From the NCBI RefSeq assembly GCF_021432065.1, contig NZ_CP090365.1, positions 682,001 through 746,000 of the forward strand: a stretch of DNA of 64,000 bases. The letters run 5' to 3'. The translations under genes were made by a program, and so were the position numbers. This DNA is from Photobacterium sp. TLY01 (GTDB lineage Bacteria; Pseudomonadota; Gammaproteobacteria; Enterobacterales; Vibrionaceae). A model generated the notes under the pieces. It was given only the letters and a program-made list of their open reading frames with translations. It ran no database searches and was not told the origin of the DNA. Below are positions 25,751 to 34,282 of the stretch, piece by piece; the first letter of the stretch is position 1, and every line of letters begins with the position of its first letter.

Positions 25751-25849
25751 AGCACAGCCCTGCTATATGTCAGGTAAACTCTGGGTCAGGTAAAACTGGG
25801 CCAGGTAAGCACTGGCTTTGAGAAAAGCAGGAAAACGGGTCACGCATAA

Positions 25850-25882
25850 AAAAAGACCTCATCAATTTGATGAGGTCTTTTT
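25850..25882. terminator. Bidirectional terminator between lysE-type gene and pmbA
   Basis: AAAAGACCTCATCA pairs perfectly with TGATGAGGTCTTTT around a short loop. A-runs on the left and T-runs on the right make it functional in both directions for these convergent genes. Confidence 0.9.
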
Positions 25883-25910
25883 GATCAGGCTAAGGTTTCA
25901 GCCAGTCTGA

Positions 25911-27251
25911 TTATTTACCCGCAATACTCAATCCGCTGAAACGAATTTTGGGTGCGAAGAAATCACGCTCGTAGTCATTTTCAAGCTGATTACCGACCGC
26001 ATCAATCGCTTTGATCATCTGGTAAAAGTTACCGGCGACTGTGATGCCACGGACTGGCTGGATGCGCTTGCCGTCACGACACAGAAAGCCACTGGCGCCG
26101 AAAGAAAAGTCGCCGCTGATGGCATCTGCGCCTGAGTGTACACCTTGCAATTCAACCAGTTCCAGATATTCACCTGCAGTGACTTCGGCGTCATTGCTCC
26201 GGCCTTCGGCAATCACCAAGTGGCGTGAAGAAACACCCAGTCCCCCTTTGGCTGAACGGGCAGCATTGGCGGTATTGGCGATATTGAAGTAGCTGGCGGT
26301 ATGGCTGTTATGCAGCAGGCTCTGCAACTGACCTTCACCGATCAGTATGGTGTCCTGCGTGGCAAAACCTTCGCTGTCGAAGGCTTTGATGGCAGAGCCG
26401 CCTTTGACATAGGCCAGATCACTGACCGTCAGCAGCGAACTGGCGACTTGCTGATGCAAAGCGTCGCGCCACGGGTTAATGCCTTTCATGGCTGACTGAC
26501 CGGACAGGCACATGCCAAAGGCGCCAAACAGGCTGCTCAGTTCACTCAGATTGAAGATAACTGCATACTTGCCAGTCGCGACAGGGCCGCCGTCCAGCAG
26601 TGCCAGCGCCGTGTCGACGCCGTGATTGATGCAATAGTTCGGGTCAAGCTCGGCAAAGCGGCGTCCGGATGACATGCCACCATGCATGGCTTGTTTGCCA
26701 TCCTTATCAATCAGTGCATAGGTGTAACAGTAAGTGGAACGTTCCTGATGCTGGCAGAATGCACCATGTGTATTGGCCAGCATGCTCAGGCTGTCGGATT
26801 CACCAAAGCCATTGTAAGGCGCACTTTTAGCCCCTTTTTCAATCACGCCTTTTTCCAGCGCCAGCGACAGTGCGATCTTCTGCTCGATATCGACATCGTC
26901 TTGCTGATAAATCTCAGGTGAATCCGTGGTTAAGCGGCTGTTTTTGGCCTGGATACGCTGATGGGCATCTGCTTTGGTGAACTGCGCGCTTTGCAGTGCC
27001 TGCTCAACCATGAGCTTCAGGCTGTCAGGATGCAGGGATTCCGAGTAGCTGGTAGCGACTTTGTCATCTTTGACAACGCGGACGCCAATCACCTGACCGG
27101 ACGTGACTTTGTATTCATCCAGTTCGCCGTTGTTGGCTTTCAGTGACAGGTTATGGCTGCTGCTGGCAAGGACATCGGCTTGGGCACCGGCTGAGGTTGC
27201 CAGTTCCAGGACCTGTTCCATGGCGTGTTGCAGGGTATGTTGATCCGCCAT
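25911..27251 (-). CDS. pmbA: TldE/PmbA family metalloprotease subunit
   Basis: A 446-residue TldE/PmbA-fold protein. It is the partner that lacks the zinc HExxxH motif and pairs with TldD to degrade or mature peptides (microcin B17 leader and CcdA in E. coli). Typical segments are VKDDKVATSYSESLH near residue 60, YNGFGESDS, the Cys-containing MCLSGQSAMKG region, and the C-terminal SGDFSFGASGFL. The ATG overlaps the tldD stop by one base, with GGAGGTAACTA as ribosome site, so the two subunits are made together. Confidence 0.85.
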   Translation of the reverse strand: MADQHTLQHAMEQVLELATSAGAQADVLASSSHNLSLKANNGELDEYKVTSGQVIGVRVVKDDKVATSYSESLHPDSLKLMVEQALQSAQFTKADAHQRIQAKNSRLTTDSPEIYQQDDVDIEQKIALSLALEKGVIEKGAKSAPYNGFGESDSLSMLANTHGAFCQHQERSTYCYTYALIDKDGKQAMHGGMSSGRRFAELDPNYCINHGVDTALALLDGGPVATGKYAVIFNLSELSSLFGAFGMCLSGQSAMKGINPWRDALHQQVASSLLTVSDLAYVKGGSAIKAFDSEGFATQDTILIGEGQLQSLLHNSHTASYFNIANTANAARSAKGGLGVSSRHLVIAEGRSNDAEVTAGEYLELVELQGVHSGADAISGDFSFGASGFLCRDGKRIQPVRGITVAGNFYQMIKAIDAVGNQLENDYERDFFAPKIRFSGLSIAGK

Positions 27252-28633
27252 TAGTTACCTCCCACCAGAATATTGTCTACTTTTAATGCCGGCTGGCCGA
27301 CTGTCGTTGGAACTGAGCCGCTGACTGAGCCGCACATTCCGGCTGCCAGTTCGAAATCCTGTCCGACCATACTGATTTCTTTCAGTACCTTCGGCCCGGT
27401 ACTGATCAGGGTGGCGGATTTCAGCGGACGGGTAATTTTGCCGTTTTCGATCAAATAGGCTTCCTGCACCGCGAAGTTGAACTCGCCCGTACCTGGCTGC
27501 ACAGAGCCGCCGCCCATTTTCTTGGCGAAAATGCCTTTTTCGACGCTGGCGATCATCGCATCCAGGCTGCTGTCACCCGGTTCGATGAAGGTGTTGCGCA
27601 TGCGGGAGGTCGGCGCGAACTTGTAGGATTCACGGCGTCCGGAGCCAGTCGGTGCAAAACCGGTTTTCTTTGCACCCATCTGATCGACCATAAAGCTGGT
27701 GAGTCTGCCGTCTTTGATCAACTGGGTACGTTGGGTTGGCATGCCTTCATCGTCAATATTGATAGAACCCCATTCATTTGCCATGGTGCCGTCATCTACG
27801 GCGCTGACTGCAGGGTTGGCAATCATTTCGCCCATCTGGTCATGGAAGACTGAGGCTTTTTTGGCTACCGAAGTCGTTTCAAGGAGGTGTCCGCAAGCTT
27901 CGTGGAAAATTACGCCGCCAAAGCCGTTCCCGATGATCACTGGCATTTCGCCTGACGGGCAGTTATCGGCCGTCAGCTTGATCATTGCCTGTTTCGCCAC
28001 TTGCTGGCCCAGCGATGTGGGATCGATGCGGGTGTTAAATTCCCAGCCGGTCAGTGCCCCCGGTGCTTCAAAGCCGGTCGATTGCTCGCTGCCGTCTTGC
28101 GCGACAGCAGTCGCAGCAATGCGGGTGTAATGTCGGGTGTCACCGGTGTGCAGGCCATTGGAGTTAAAAATTTCCACCTGCTGCTGACGTTGCAGAATAC
28201 GGCCAATGAACTGGGCGATTTTATCGTTTTCGGCGCGGGCCGCTTTGTCGGTGGCACGCAGGAAGGCGATTTTAGCTTCCAGATTGGCGTCTTGCGACAG
28301 AGGCTGACGAACAGGGTGTCTGTCGGTCAGCTGGCTGAAATTCAGTGCGGATGCCTGCACGATTTGATCGCGGTTATCTTTGGCAGCCAGCAGACTGGTC
28401 ACACGTTTCAGTTCTTCTTCTTCTGTGCTGTTGGTGTAACCGTACAGCACTTTGTGGCCGAAGAAGAGACGGATGCCGATGCCAAAATCGATCCCGCCGT
28501 TGATTTTATCGACATCACCGGCATTGAACTCGACAGAGCCTGACTGATGGTGCTCGACGAACAGCTCGGCAAAATCGGCGCCGAGAAACAGTGCATGGTC
28601 GATGACGGCTTTCGCCGTTGAGGGGTTTAGCAT
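27251..28633 (-). CDS. tldD: TldD family metalloprotease
   Basis: A 460-residue TldD-type peptidase. The zinc site HEACGH is at residues 244-249 within GNGFGGVIFHEACGHLLE, and the C-terminal MCGSVSGSVPTTVGQPALKV carries the conserved cysteine region. It forms a heterodimer with the PmbA-type subunit encoded next. The ATG at 28631-28633 follows AAGGAGCAATT; the frame extends ten codons upstream. Vibrionaceae usually also have a classical TldD of about 480 residues elsewhere, so this may be a second, paralogous pair with its own substrate. Confidence 0.88.
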   Translation of the reverse strand: MLNPSTAKAVIDHALFLGADFAELFVEHHQSGSVEFNAGDVDKINGGIDFGIGIRLFFGHKVLYGYTNSTEEEELKRVTSLLAAKDNRDQIVQASALNFSQLTDRHPVRQPLSQDANLEAKIAFLRATDKAARAENDKIAQFIGRILQRQQQVEIFNSNGLHTGDTRHYTRIAATAVAQDGSEQSTGFEAPGALTGWEFNTRIDPTSLGQQVAKQAMIKLTADNCPSGEMPVIIGNGFGGVIFHEACGHLLETTSVAKKASVFHDQMGEMIANPAVSAVDDGTMANEWGSINIDDEGMPTQRTQLIKDGRLTSFMVDQMGAKKTGFAPTGSGRRESYKFAPTSRMRNTFIEPGDSSLDAMIASVEKGIFAKKMGGGSVQPGTGEFNFAVQEAYLIENGKITRPLKSATLISTGPKVLKEISMVGQDFELAAGMCGSVSGSVPTTVGQPALKVDNILVGGN

Positions 28634-28698
28634 AATTGCTCCTTGCGTAAATTCAGGTGGCAAGTTGATCCCAAAGCATTGATAAATAATAGTCGGTA

Positions 28699-29688
28699 TC
28701 AGGCTTTTTTTGTTAAAGAGACCAGAATCTCTTCTAACTCATCCCAAGGCAGTATGTCTTTATCAATGACTTCAATGCGGGACTCAAACCCTTCCAGAGT
28801 GAGTTCATTCACTGAGACTACCCGATTGACCACATTAAACGCAAAACATCCGCGCTCGGTGTTGACCACGGCTTTCACCCGCTGGGCATTGAGGTTCGTA
28901 AACAGAGTAAACAGCTGGGAAAAATCAAACTGCAGATCGGTTGCAAAGAACCAGCCGCAACTGTGGTAGCCCTGGCCATGGTTTTCTTTGCGGATAAATG
29001 TTTCACCGGGAGCCAGCTCTAATCCCGGCAATGGTGCGGCCTCGTCGTCATGATGATGGTGATGACTGTGCGCGGCTTGACGTGCAATGCGAGGCTGTTC
29101 CAGCAGCGACAAGTCAAGCTGCCCTTGTTCCACCTGAGTGATCATTTGTTTGGCAGGCTCGCACTCGCTGGCGTATTGCTCAAACATCAGTAAATCGTAA
29201 TCGCTACAGGCATCAATTTTATTGGCAACCAGCACATCGGCCAGCGCGATCTGATCCTGAAAATTCTGGTTGTCGGTATACAGGCTGTCTGAAAACTGAC
29301 GCGGATCGACCAGGGTGATCGTCGCTTTCAGATCGATGTATTTGGCATAGCTGTCAGAGGTCAGTTTATTGATGATCTCCTTCGGGTGACCCAGACCTGT
29401 GGGCTCCAGCAGCAGGCGATCCGGCTTTTGGGCCAGCAGGGCATTGATACCCACCGACATCGGCAGTCCGGCAACACAGCACATACAGCCGCCCGGCACT
29501 TCTTTGACGATGGCGCCTTGCTGGTCGAGCATGGCGCCGTCGACACCTACGTTACCAAACTCATTGATCAGGATGGCCCACTTCTCATCGGCGGGTTTGC
29601 GCGCCAGCAGCGACAGTATCGCGGTTGTTTTACCGGCACCCAGAAAGCCGGTGATGATATTGGTCGGGATAGGTTTGCTGATAGTCAT
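28699..29688 (-). CDS. CobW/COG0523 family GTPase, putative metallochaperone (YeiR-like)
   Basis: A 329-residue G3E GTPase. The P-loop is GFLGAGKTT (residues 14-22), the metal-binding GGCMCC motif is near 66-71, and NKID marks the G4 box. A His-rich linker (HSHHHHHDDE, about residue 210) separates the GTPase from the C-terminal CobW domain. Such proteins deliver zinc or other metals to target enzymes; the His cluster suggests zinc. It lies 66 bases upstream of tldD on the same strand, so it may supply metal to that zinc protease, which is an inference. Confidence 0.85.
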   Translation of the reverse strand: MTISKPIPTNIITGFLGAGKTTAILSLLARKPADEKWAILINEFGNVGVDGAMLDQQGAIVKEVPGGCMCCVAGLPMSVGINALLAQKPDRLLLEPTGLGHPKEIINKLTSDSYAKYIDLKATITLVDPRQFSDSLYTDNQNFQDQIALADVLVANKIDACSDYDLLMFEQYASECEPAKQMITQVEQGQLDLSLLEQPRIARQAAHSHHHHHDDEAAPLPGLELAPGETFIRKENHGQGYHSCGWFFATDLQFDFSQLFTLFTNLNAQRVKAVVNTERGCFAFNVVNRVVSVNELTLEGFESRIEVIDKDILPWDELEEILVSLTKKA

Positions 29689-29981
29689 TGAGAATCCGTT
29701 TTACCGCATCACTAAGTTAGGGGTCATCATACTGTATGGCAGGCCGTGAATTGAAGGAAACTGTGTGGGTTTCTTCGGCCTTGGGTCAATCCTGTCTGCT
29801 GAGTGAAGCAAAAATGGCCGGTCTGTCAGTGTGTTTGTGTGCCGGTCATCCCGGGTGAAATCCTTTTGCTACCTTTGGAATTTGCGGCATATGCTTAATC
29901 AATAATGATGATAGAACAGCCGGTGGCAAATTCAGTTGCCCCGGCTGCGGTATTCAGTCGCACCCGTGTCAGGAGTGGCCC

Positions 29982-30770
29982 ATGAATGGCGAGCTGTTTG
30001 AATCCCTGCCGATTACTCTGATCTTTGTCGGCATTGCTTTGCTGATGTTGCTGTTCTGCGAAATTGGCTTTCAGTTTGGCCGTCATGCTTTTGCCCGAAA
30101 AGATAGAGACGTTCCCGGTCCGCTTGGATCCATGGTGGGCGGGTTGCTGGGGATGCTGGCGTTCGTGCTCGCGTTTACGTTTTCCATTGCCTCTTCTCAG
30201 CACGAAGTTCGACGAGGTAATGTGCTTGAGGAAGCCAATGTGATCGGCACCGCTTATCTGCGGGCGGATCTGTTGGATAAATCCTCTGAACGTATCGTGA
30301 AAGAATTACTCAAATCTTATGTCGATATCCGACTCGACGCGGCCAACGGCGGTGATATCAATGAAGCATTGAGAGAATCACTCGTCATCCATCGCCTGCT
30401 TTGGGATGCAGTTTCAACGGCTGCCATTGCCCATCCAAGTCCACTGACATCGCTGATGGTTCAGGCGACCAATGACCTGATCGATATGCATGAAAAAAGG
30501 GTGACAGGAGCATTACGGAGCCGGATTCCTGCCAGCATCTGGGTAGCCCTGGCAGCCATTACAGCACTCGCCATGATTGCGCTGGGCACGCAAGTGGGTT
30601 ACTCCGGTAAGCGACGGCTGATTGCAGTGATCCCGCTCCTGCTTGCGTTTGCGGTGCTGGTGACGCTGGTGGTTGATCTCAACCGGCCGCAAAGCGGGTT
30701 AATTAAGGTAAGTCAGCAGTCGATGGTTGATCTGCGCAACGGCATGGATGGGGACAAGCCCGGCAATTAA
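29982..30770 (+). CDS. DUF4239/bestrophin-like membrane protein
   Basis: A 262-residue inner-membrane protein. Two hydrophobic helices at the N-terminus (LPITLIFVGIALLMLLFCEIGF and SMVGGLLGMLAFVLAFTFSIASS) are followed by a soluble helical region (HEVRRGNVLEEANVIGTAYLRADLL) and two C-terminal helices (IWVALAAITALAMIALG and LIAVIPLLLAFAVLVTLVVDLNRP). This matches the DUF4239 family, distantly like bestrophin anion channels. A GGAGTGGCCC site precedes the ATG. It is divergent from the CobW-type gene; function is unknown. Confidence 0.7.
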   Translation: MNGELFESLPITLIFVGIALLMLLFCEIGFQFGRHAFARKDRDVPGPLGSMVGGLLGMLAFVLAFTFSIASSQHEVRRGNVLEEANVIGTAYLRADLLDKSSERIVKELLKSYVDIRLDAANGGDINEALRESLVIHRLLWDAVSTAAIAHPSPLTSLMVQATNDLIDMHEKRVTGALRSRIPASIWVALAAITALAMIALGTQVGYSGKRRLIAVIPLLLAFAVLVTLVVDLNRPQSGLIKVSQQSMVDLRNGMDGDKPGN

Positions 30771-31217
30771 TGTCTGGTTCTGTCCTCGAAAGGTGGCTGG
30801 AGTGGTGATTGTTTTTGCTCTTGGTGGCTGAGCGTGCAGATATGAAATCGCGTTGGTATGTCGCGCTTTTTTTGGCGAAAGTCTCACCATTTTCGGATGC
30901 GCGCCAGATACCCTTTGCTGGCACAAATGTATGGTCCGGGCCGATTTTAGACGCTACCGGCACCGACAACCTGAAAATTCGTCCTGAATTTTTCCCTGGT
31001 TTGGGGGATTACTGAAATTAAAAATTCAATATCTGGTATGAACGAGACAGAGATTGTCTGTTTCAGTGAAACCACTCACTGAATATATTCTATTTTATGC
31101 ATATGATGTGCGACATGAGCAGTCAGACAGCGGCGTGAAACGTATAATCCTTGTCTCTGATGCAAAGCCGCGTGTGCTGGCTGTGTGATACAAAGAAAAG
31201 AATAGGGAGTTGTTCGT
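30771..31217. other. Gene-free stretch at the left edge of the accessory region
   Basis: 447 bases without a credible reading frame on either strand. Base composition drops toward the right end (31020-31110). There is no tRNA, repeat or clear terminator. It marks the change from the housekeeping genes on the left to the AT-richer genes on the right. Confidence 0.5.
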
Positions 31218-31592
31218 ATGGAAAGGGACGTAGTTCAGGAAATTTTTGCTGTTGAGGAAAAACTGAAGGCTTCAATGCTCAGCTCAGATACTGGTGCATT
31301 AACTGATTTGCTCTCCGATAGTCTGGTATTTATTAATCATTTTGGCCAACGGGTATCAAAACAAGATGATATTGCCTTGCACCGTTCTGGTCTGTTAACC
31401 ATTGATTCTATCGAACTGTGTGATCTGCAGGTGGTGCCGCAAGGAAATATCGCTTTGGTTCATGTAAACGCAGACATTCAAGGGAAATATGATGGCGCTG
31501 TAGCCAATGGTGTTTTTGCTTTCTCTCGCGTTTGGCTGAAGCAAAACAACCAGTGGCAGCTCATTTCAGCGCAATCGACTATTATCTCGTAA
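31218..31592 (+). CDS. NTF2-like (SnoaL/DUF4440) protein
   Basis: A 124-residue single-domain protein with the NTF2-like pattern: an N-terminal helix ending in LKASMLSSDTGALTDLLSDSLVFINHFGQRVSKQD, then strands including VHVNADIQGKYDG and FSRVWLKQNNQWQLISAQST. The last segment is the family hallmark (W...W-x-L-x-x-x-Q/H-x-S). Such domains act as small-molecule enzymes or binding modules; the function cannot be deduced. ATAGGGAGTTGTTCGT precedes the ATG. A 9-bp inverted repeat (31593-31601, 31623-31631) follows the stop. Confidence 0.75.
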   Translation: MERDVVQEIFAVEEKLKASMLSSDTGALTDLLSDSLVFINHFGQRVSKQDDIALHRSGLLTIDSIELCDLQVVPQGNIALVHVNADIQGKYDGAVANGVFAFSRVWLKQNNQWQLISAQSTIIS

Positions 31593-31682
31593 CAGATAAA
31601 GATTAGAGTCGTGTAGTTGGCACTTTATCTGGTGTTGAACAAGTCCGAAGCAGTATTGGTTAAATGGTAAGAGGGAAGAGAT

Positions 31683-32171
31683 ATGGAGATTTCTCTTATA
31701 AAGCAGGAGCATGCAGAAAGTTTTCATCGTTGCTTAGATATTGTTGCCAAAGAAAAGCGATACCTTGCTCAGACTGAAGCTTTATCATTAGAAACAATTC
31801 AAGGGTTTGTGAAACAAAGTGTTGAGTCAGATGCAATTCAATTTGTGGCACTTGATGGTGATAAGGTCATTGGTTGGTCTGATATATTTTCGCATTGGGC
31901 GCCGACATTAAGGCATCGCGGTAATTTAGGGATGGGCGTTCATCCTGATTTTCGGGGGCAAGGTGTGGGAGAGAAATTATTAATTACTTGTATTGAAAAA
32001 GCGAAGTTGAAAGGAATAACTCGCATAGAGCTAGAAACCAGAGCCGACAATTTAGCTTCACTTGGCTTGTATAAAAAACATGGATTTGTTCAAGAAGCAA
32101 TCAAGAAAAATGCAATGAAATTCGATGAACAGTATTTCGACTCCATTCAAATGGCATTAATACTGACTTAG
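31683..32171 (+). CDS. GNAT family N-acetyltransferase
   Basis: A 162-residue acetyltransferase. The acetyl-CoA loop is VHPDFRGQGVGEKLL near residue 93 (the Q/RxxGxG/A signature), followed by IELETRADNLASLGLYKKHGF, the conserved motif B. The substrate is unknown; the family acts on amines of antibiotics, amino acids or proteins. It is clearly AT-richer than the window's core genes (a 60-base sample, 31801-31860, has 24 G+C against 33 in 18301-18360 of rbsA), which suggests recent acquisition. GAGGGAAGAGAT precedes the ATG. Confidence 0.85.
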   Translation: MEISLIKQEHAESFHRCLDIVAKEKRYLAQTEALSLETIQGFVKQSVESDAIQFVALDGDKVIGWSDIFSHWAPTLRHRGNLGMGVHPDFRGQGVGEKLLITCIEKAKLKGITRIELETRADNLASLGLYKKHGFVQEAIKKNAMKFDEQYFDSIQMALILT

Positions 32172-32343
32172 ACCCACATCATATCGACCTTAGGGTACTA
32201 CATCTGATGTGCTAGAGATGCGATGGGTGTTCATCGAAATACGGTGAATAATTTGATTAACAGTTGTGCTGTGACAGTATCAGTGGTAATTCAGCTAGGA
32301 GCGACGTTGGTGCATTTACCAGATTTTTGCTTAATATTCAGCA

Positions 32344-32400
32344 GGCTTAACGAGTGTGTGACAACGCCTGATGAGGTGAAGGCCATGTCATTCGTTAGCC
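32344..32400 (+). repeat. attC-like imperfect inverted repeat (weak candidate)
   Basis: A 57-base region begins GGCTTAACGA and ends TCGTTAGCC, complementary with one bulged T. Inside, GTGACA faces TGTCAT and GCCT faces AGGC. The left end contains GCTTAAC, a match to the integron R'' box RYYYAAC. The right end GTTAGCC misses GTTRRRY by one base. It lies after a GNAT gene and 32 bases before an SDR gene. No integrase or second clear site is in the window. Confidence 0.22.
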
Positions 32401-32432
32401 GTTAATCGAAATATATGAAAAGGAAGTCGAAA

Positions 32433-33170
32433 ATGAAAATTGCTTTAGTAACGGGAGGAACAAAGGGAATTGGACTTCAGACCGTTAGGCGTCTGGTAAA
32501 GTCAGAGTATAAGGTGATCACATGTTCTCGCTCACAAGACACCTGGGCAACTGTACTCGAGATATTTCCTGAACTGAGCGTTGTGGATTATCAACAATCA
32601 GATATATCCGTTGAATCCGATCTTGAAAATTTGTTCTGTCATATCAGTGCTAAGTACGGTTCACTGGATGTTGCAGTGAATAATGCATCACCCGCTCTTT
32701 CCTCAAGAGGAAATTTCCATGAAGTTGATACCTCATTGTTAAGAGAAACGCTGACGGTGGATTTCTGGTCGCAGGCTTTGTGTTTAAAGCACGAAATCAG
32801 TCTGATGAATACGGGCGCTTCTATTGTCAATATCAGCTCAGTAAATGGCTTGAGGCCAACGCCGAATGCTTCAATGTTCAGTGCAGCCAAACATGCCCTA
32901 GAAGGACTGACACGGTCATTGGCCTTGGAAAATGTAAGCTCAGGCATTCGTATTAATGCCGTTGCTCCCGGTGTGACTTGGACGCCTCGTTGGGAGGAGC
33001 GGCAGATTGATGTCCCCAATATCCGAGCAGATGTGTCCAACGTTGTGCCGATTCAGCGTTTTGCCAATACTGACGAAATCGTCAATGCTATTGAATTTTT
33101 ATTATCTGAGAAAGCCAGCTACATTGTGGGGCATACGCTGGTCGTAGATGGTGGGCTATCGTTGGTATAG
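32433..33170 (+). CDS. Short-chain dehydrogenase/reductase family protein with Tyr-to-Phe active site
   Basis: A 245-residue classical-length SDR. The NAD(P) motif TGGTKGIG is at residues 7-14, NNAS at 83-86, the catalytic Ser in IVNISS near 135, and the C-terminal YIVGHTLVVDGG is intact. The catalytic Tyr of the YxxxK motif is replaced: the sequence is MFSAAKHALEG, with Phe149 (codon TTC at 32877-32879) and Lys153 kept. Normal activity would be impaired, so it may bind a ligand or work by another route. The ATG at 32433 follows AGGAAG. It lies in the AT-richer accessory stretch. Confidence 0.8.
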   Translation: MKIALVTGGTKGIGLQTVRRLVKSEYKVITCSRSQDTWATVLEIFPELSVVDYQQSDISVESDLENLFCHISAKYGSLDVAVNNASPALSSRGNFHEVDTSLLRETLTVDFWSQALCLKHEISLMNTGASIVNISSVNGLRPTPNASMFSAAKHALEGLTRSLALENVSSGIRINAVAPGVTWTPRWEERQIDVPNIRADVSNVVPIQRFANTDEIVNAIEFLLSEKASYIVGHTLVVDGGLSLV

Positions 33171-33283
33171 GTGGATAACAGATAATGATAAGTGTCGCGC
33201 GGACGATTGTTTTTATCCGGCTTTACGAGAGTTGGCAAAGCAGATGAGATGGTGTTGTCATTCTTTAGGCGAAATGGTGATGA

Positions 33284-33760
33284 ATGCGTAATCTTCAGTA
33301 TGTGTCTCTTGATGAAATAGAATCAGACAAGTTCATTCCCATACTCAATAAAGCGAGTACCAGAAAGCACCTCATGACTCATGATGCGTTTGATTCTGAT
33401 CTTGCAGAAAAGTGGATTCGCGACAAGCTCGACATTGATGCTCTTGAAGGGTGTATCGTGAGAGCCATCACCGTCGATGACGAATTAGTCGGTTGGTGTG
33501 GAATACAATTATCAGAGCTTGGGTATGAGATAGCCATAGTCGTTGATGACCGCAGTTGGGGCATTGGGAAAAGGGTTTTTAGATCGCTAATCTCATGGGC
33601 TCATGATTTTGGCCATGAAGTCGTTTATATCCACTTACTGCACACACGCCCTGAATATGAGTTCTTACGTAAATTATCTCAAAGCGTGTTCCCAACGGAG
33701 ATGTTAGGCGATAGGTTCACAACTTATGAGCTCAACGTCGCTGATTGTCTGGGCAGGTAA
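33284..33760 (+). CDS. GNAT-type acetyltransferase
   Basis: A 158-residue protein with a GNAT-like layout: strands with GCIVRAITVDDELVGWCGIQL, then EIAIVVDDRSWGIGKRVFRSLISWA, where DRSWGIGKRV is a version of the acetyl-CoA loop. The C-terminal part (EYEFLRKLSQSVFPTEML) is less typical. The substrate is unknown. No strong ribosome site precedes the ATG (GAAATGGTGATGA). It is the last gene of the accessory stretch that starts at 31.2 kb. Confidence 0.65.
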   Translation: MRNLQYVSLDEIESDKFIPILNKASTRKHLMTHDAFDSDLAEKWIRDKLDIDALEGCIVRAITVDDELVGWCGIQLSELGYEIAIVVDDRSWGIGKRVFRSLISWAHDFGHEVVYIHLLHTRPEYEFLRKLSQSVFPTEMLGDRFTTYELNVADCLGR

Positions 33761-33763
33761 GGA

Positions 33764-33793
33764 TGTAGTGGCCAAATTTAATGGACCACTACA
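33764..33793. terminator. Palindromic hairpin between convergent genes
   Basis: TGTAGTGG (33764-33771) pairs with CCACTACA (33786-33793), and CCA/TGG extends the stem inward. It starts four bases after the acetyltransferase stop and lies before the end of a convergent gene. There is no T-tract; termination is a guess. Confidence 0.4.
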
Positions 33794-33811
33794 CAAACAA
33801 GGCCAAAGTGG

Positions 33812-34273
33812 TTAAGTTTCAATCAATACGCCAAGCGTGCGCGCTTGGTCCAACGTTATCTGATTAGAAATCAAATTGTGCAGTGCGGCTTCGGAAATTT
33901 GCAGGACTTTTGCACTATCGGCCGGTGGGGGCACATGAACTTCAATTGAATGATTTGTCTCATGAATGCGTGACCACAACTGGCGATCTACCACGTATAC
34001 ATAAGAGCCGGACGGTAGTTCCGGGTATGTTTTCACCATCAGATTCAACCACCAACTGGCTCTTCTTAGCCCAGCTTGCCCATCAATGGTTTCCAGAGGT
34101 TTCATCGACTGAGAGCGAATGGCTAACTGAGTCGCAATGGATACATCTAACGCTCCGGGATAGCTTTCGCTAAATGGGTTGGTAAACAACCCATCATAAG
34201 AGCAAGCCCAACTTGTTGGGCTTGCGAACGCGATAACACCAGAAGCAATGCAGGTAATGACATGCTTCAACAT
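33812..34273 (-). CDS. Exported protein of unknown function, co-operonic with alkylsulfatase
   Basis: A 153-residue protein with a signal peptide (LKHVITCIASGVIAFASPTSWA-C); the Cys right after the cleavage site is not in a good lipobox. The mature part includes WWLNLMVKTYPELPSGSYVYVVDRQLWSRI and a C-terminal helix QISEAALHNLISNQITLDQARTLGVL. I do not recognise the family. A GGGAGCAACT ribosome site precedes the ATG, nine bases after the alkylsulfatase stop, so the two form an operon and it is probably a partner in the periplasm. Confidence 0.65.
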   Translation of the reverse strand: MLKHVITCIASGVIAFASPTSWACSYDGLFTNPFSESYPGALDVSIATQLAIRSQSMKPLETIDGQAGLRRASWWLNLMVKTYPELPSGSYVYVVDRQLWSRIHETNHSIEVHVPPPADSAKVLQISEAALHNLISNQITLDQARTLGVLIET

Positions 34274-34282
34274 AGTTGCTCC

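Noticed and set aside
30809..31015. 68-codon open frame on the + strand
   Set aside because: No ribosome site, no protein-like pattern, and no overlap with a recognised family.
31593..31682. Second attC site before the GNAT gene
   Set aside because: A GTTAAAT box occurs near 31659 but no complementary RYYYAAC box lies at a suitable distance.
33764..33793. Insertion sequence
   Set aside because: A terminal-repeat-like palindrome is present but there is no transposase gene or matching second end nearby.
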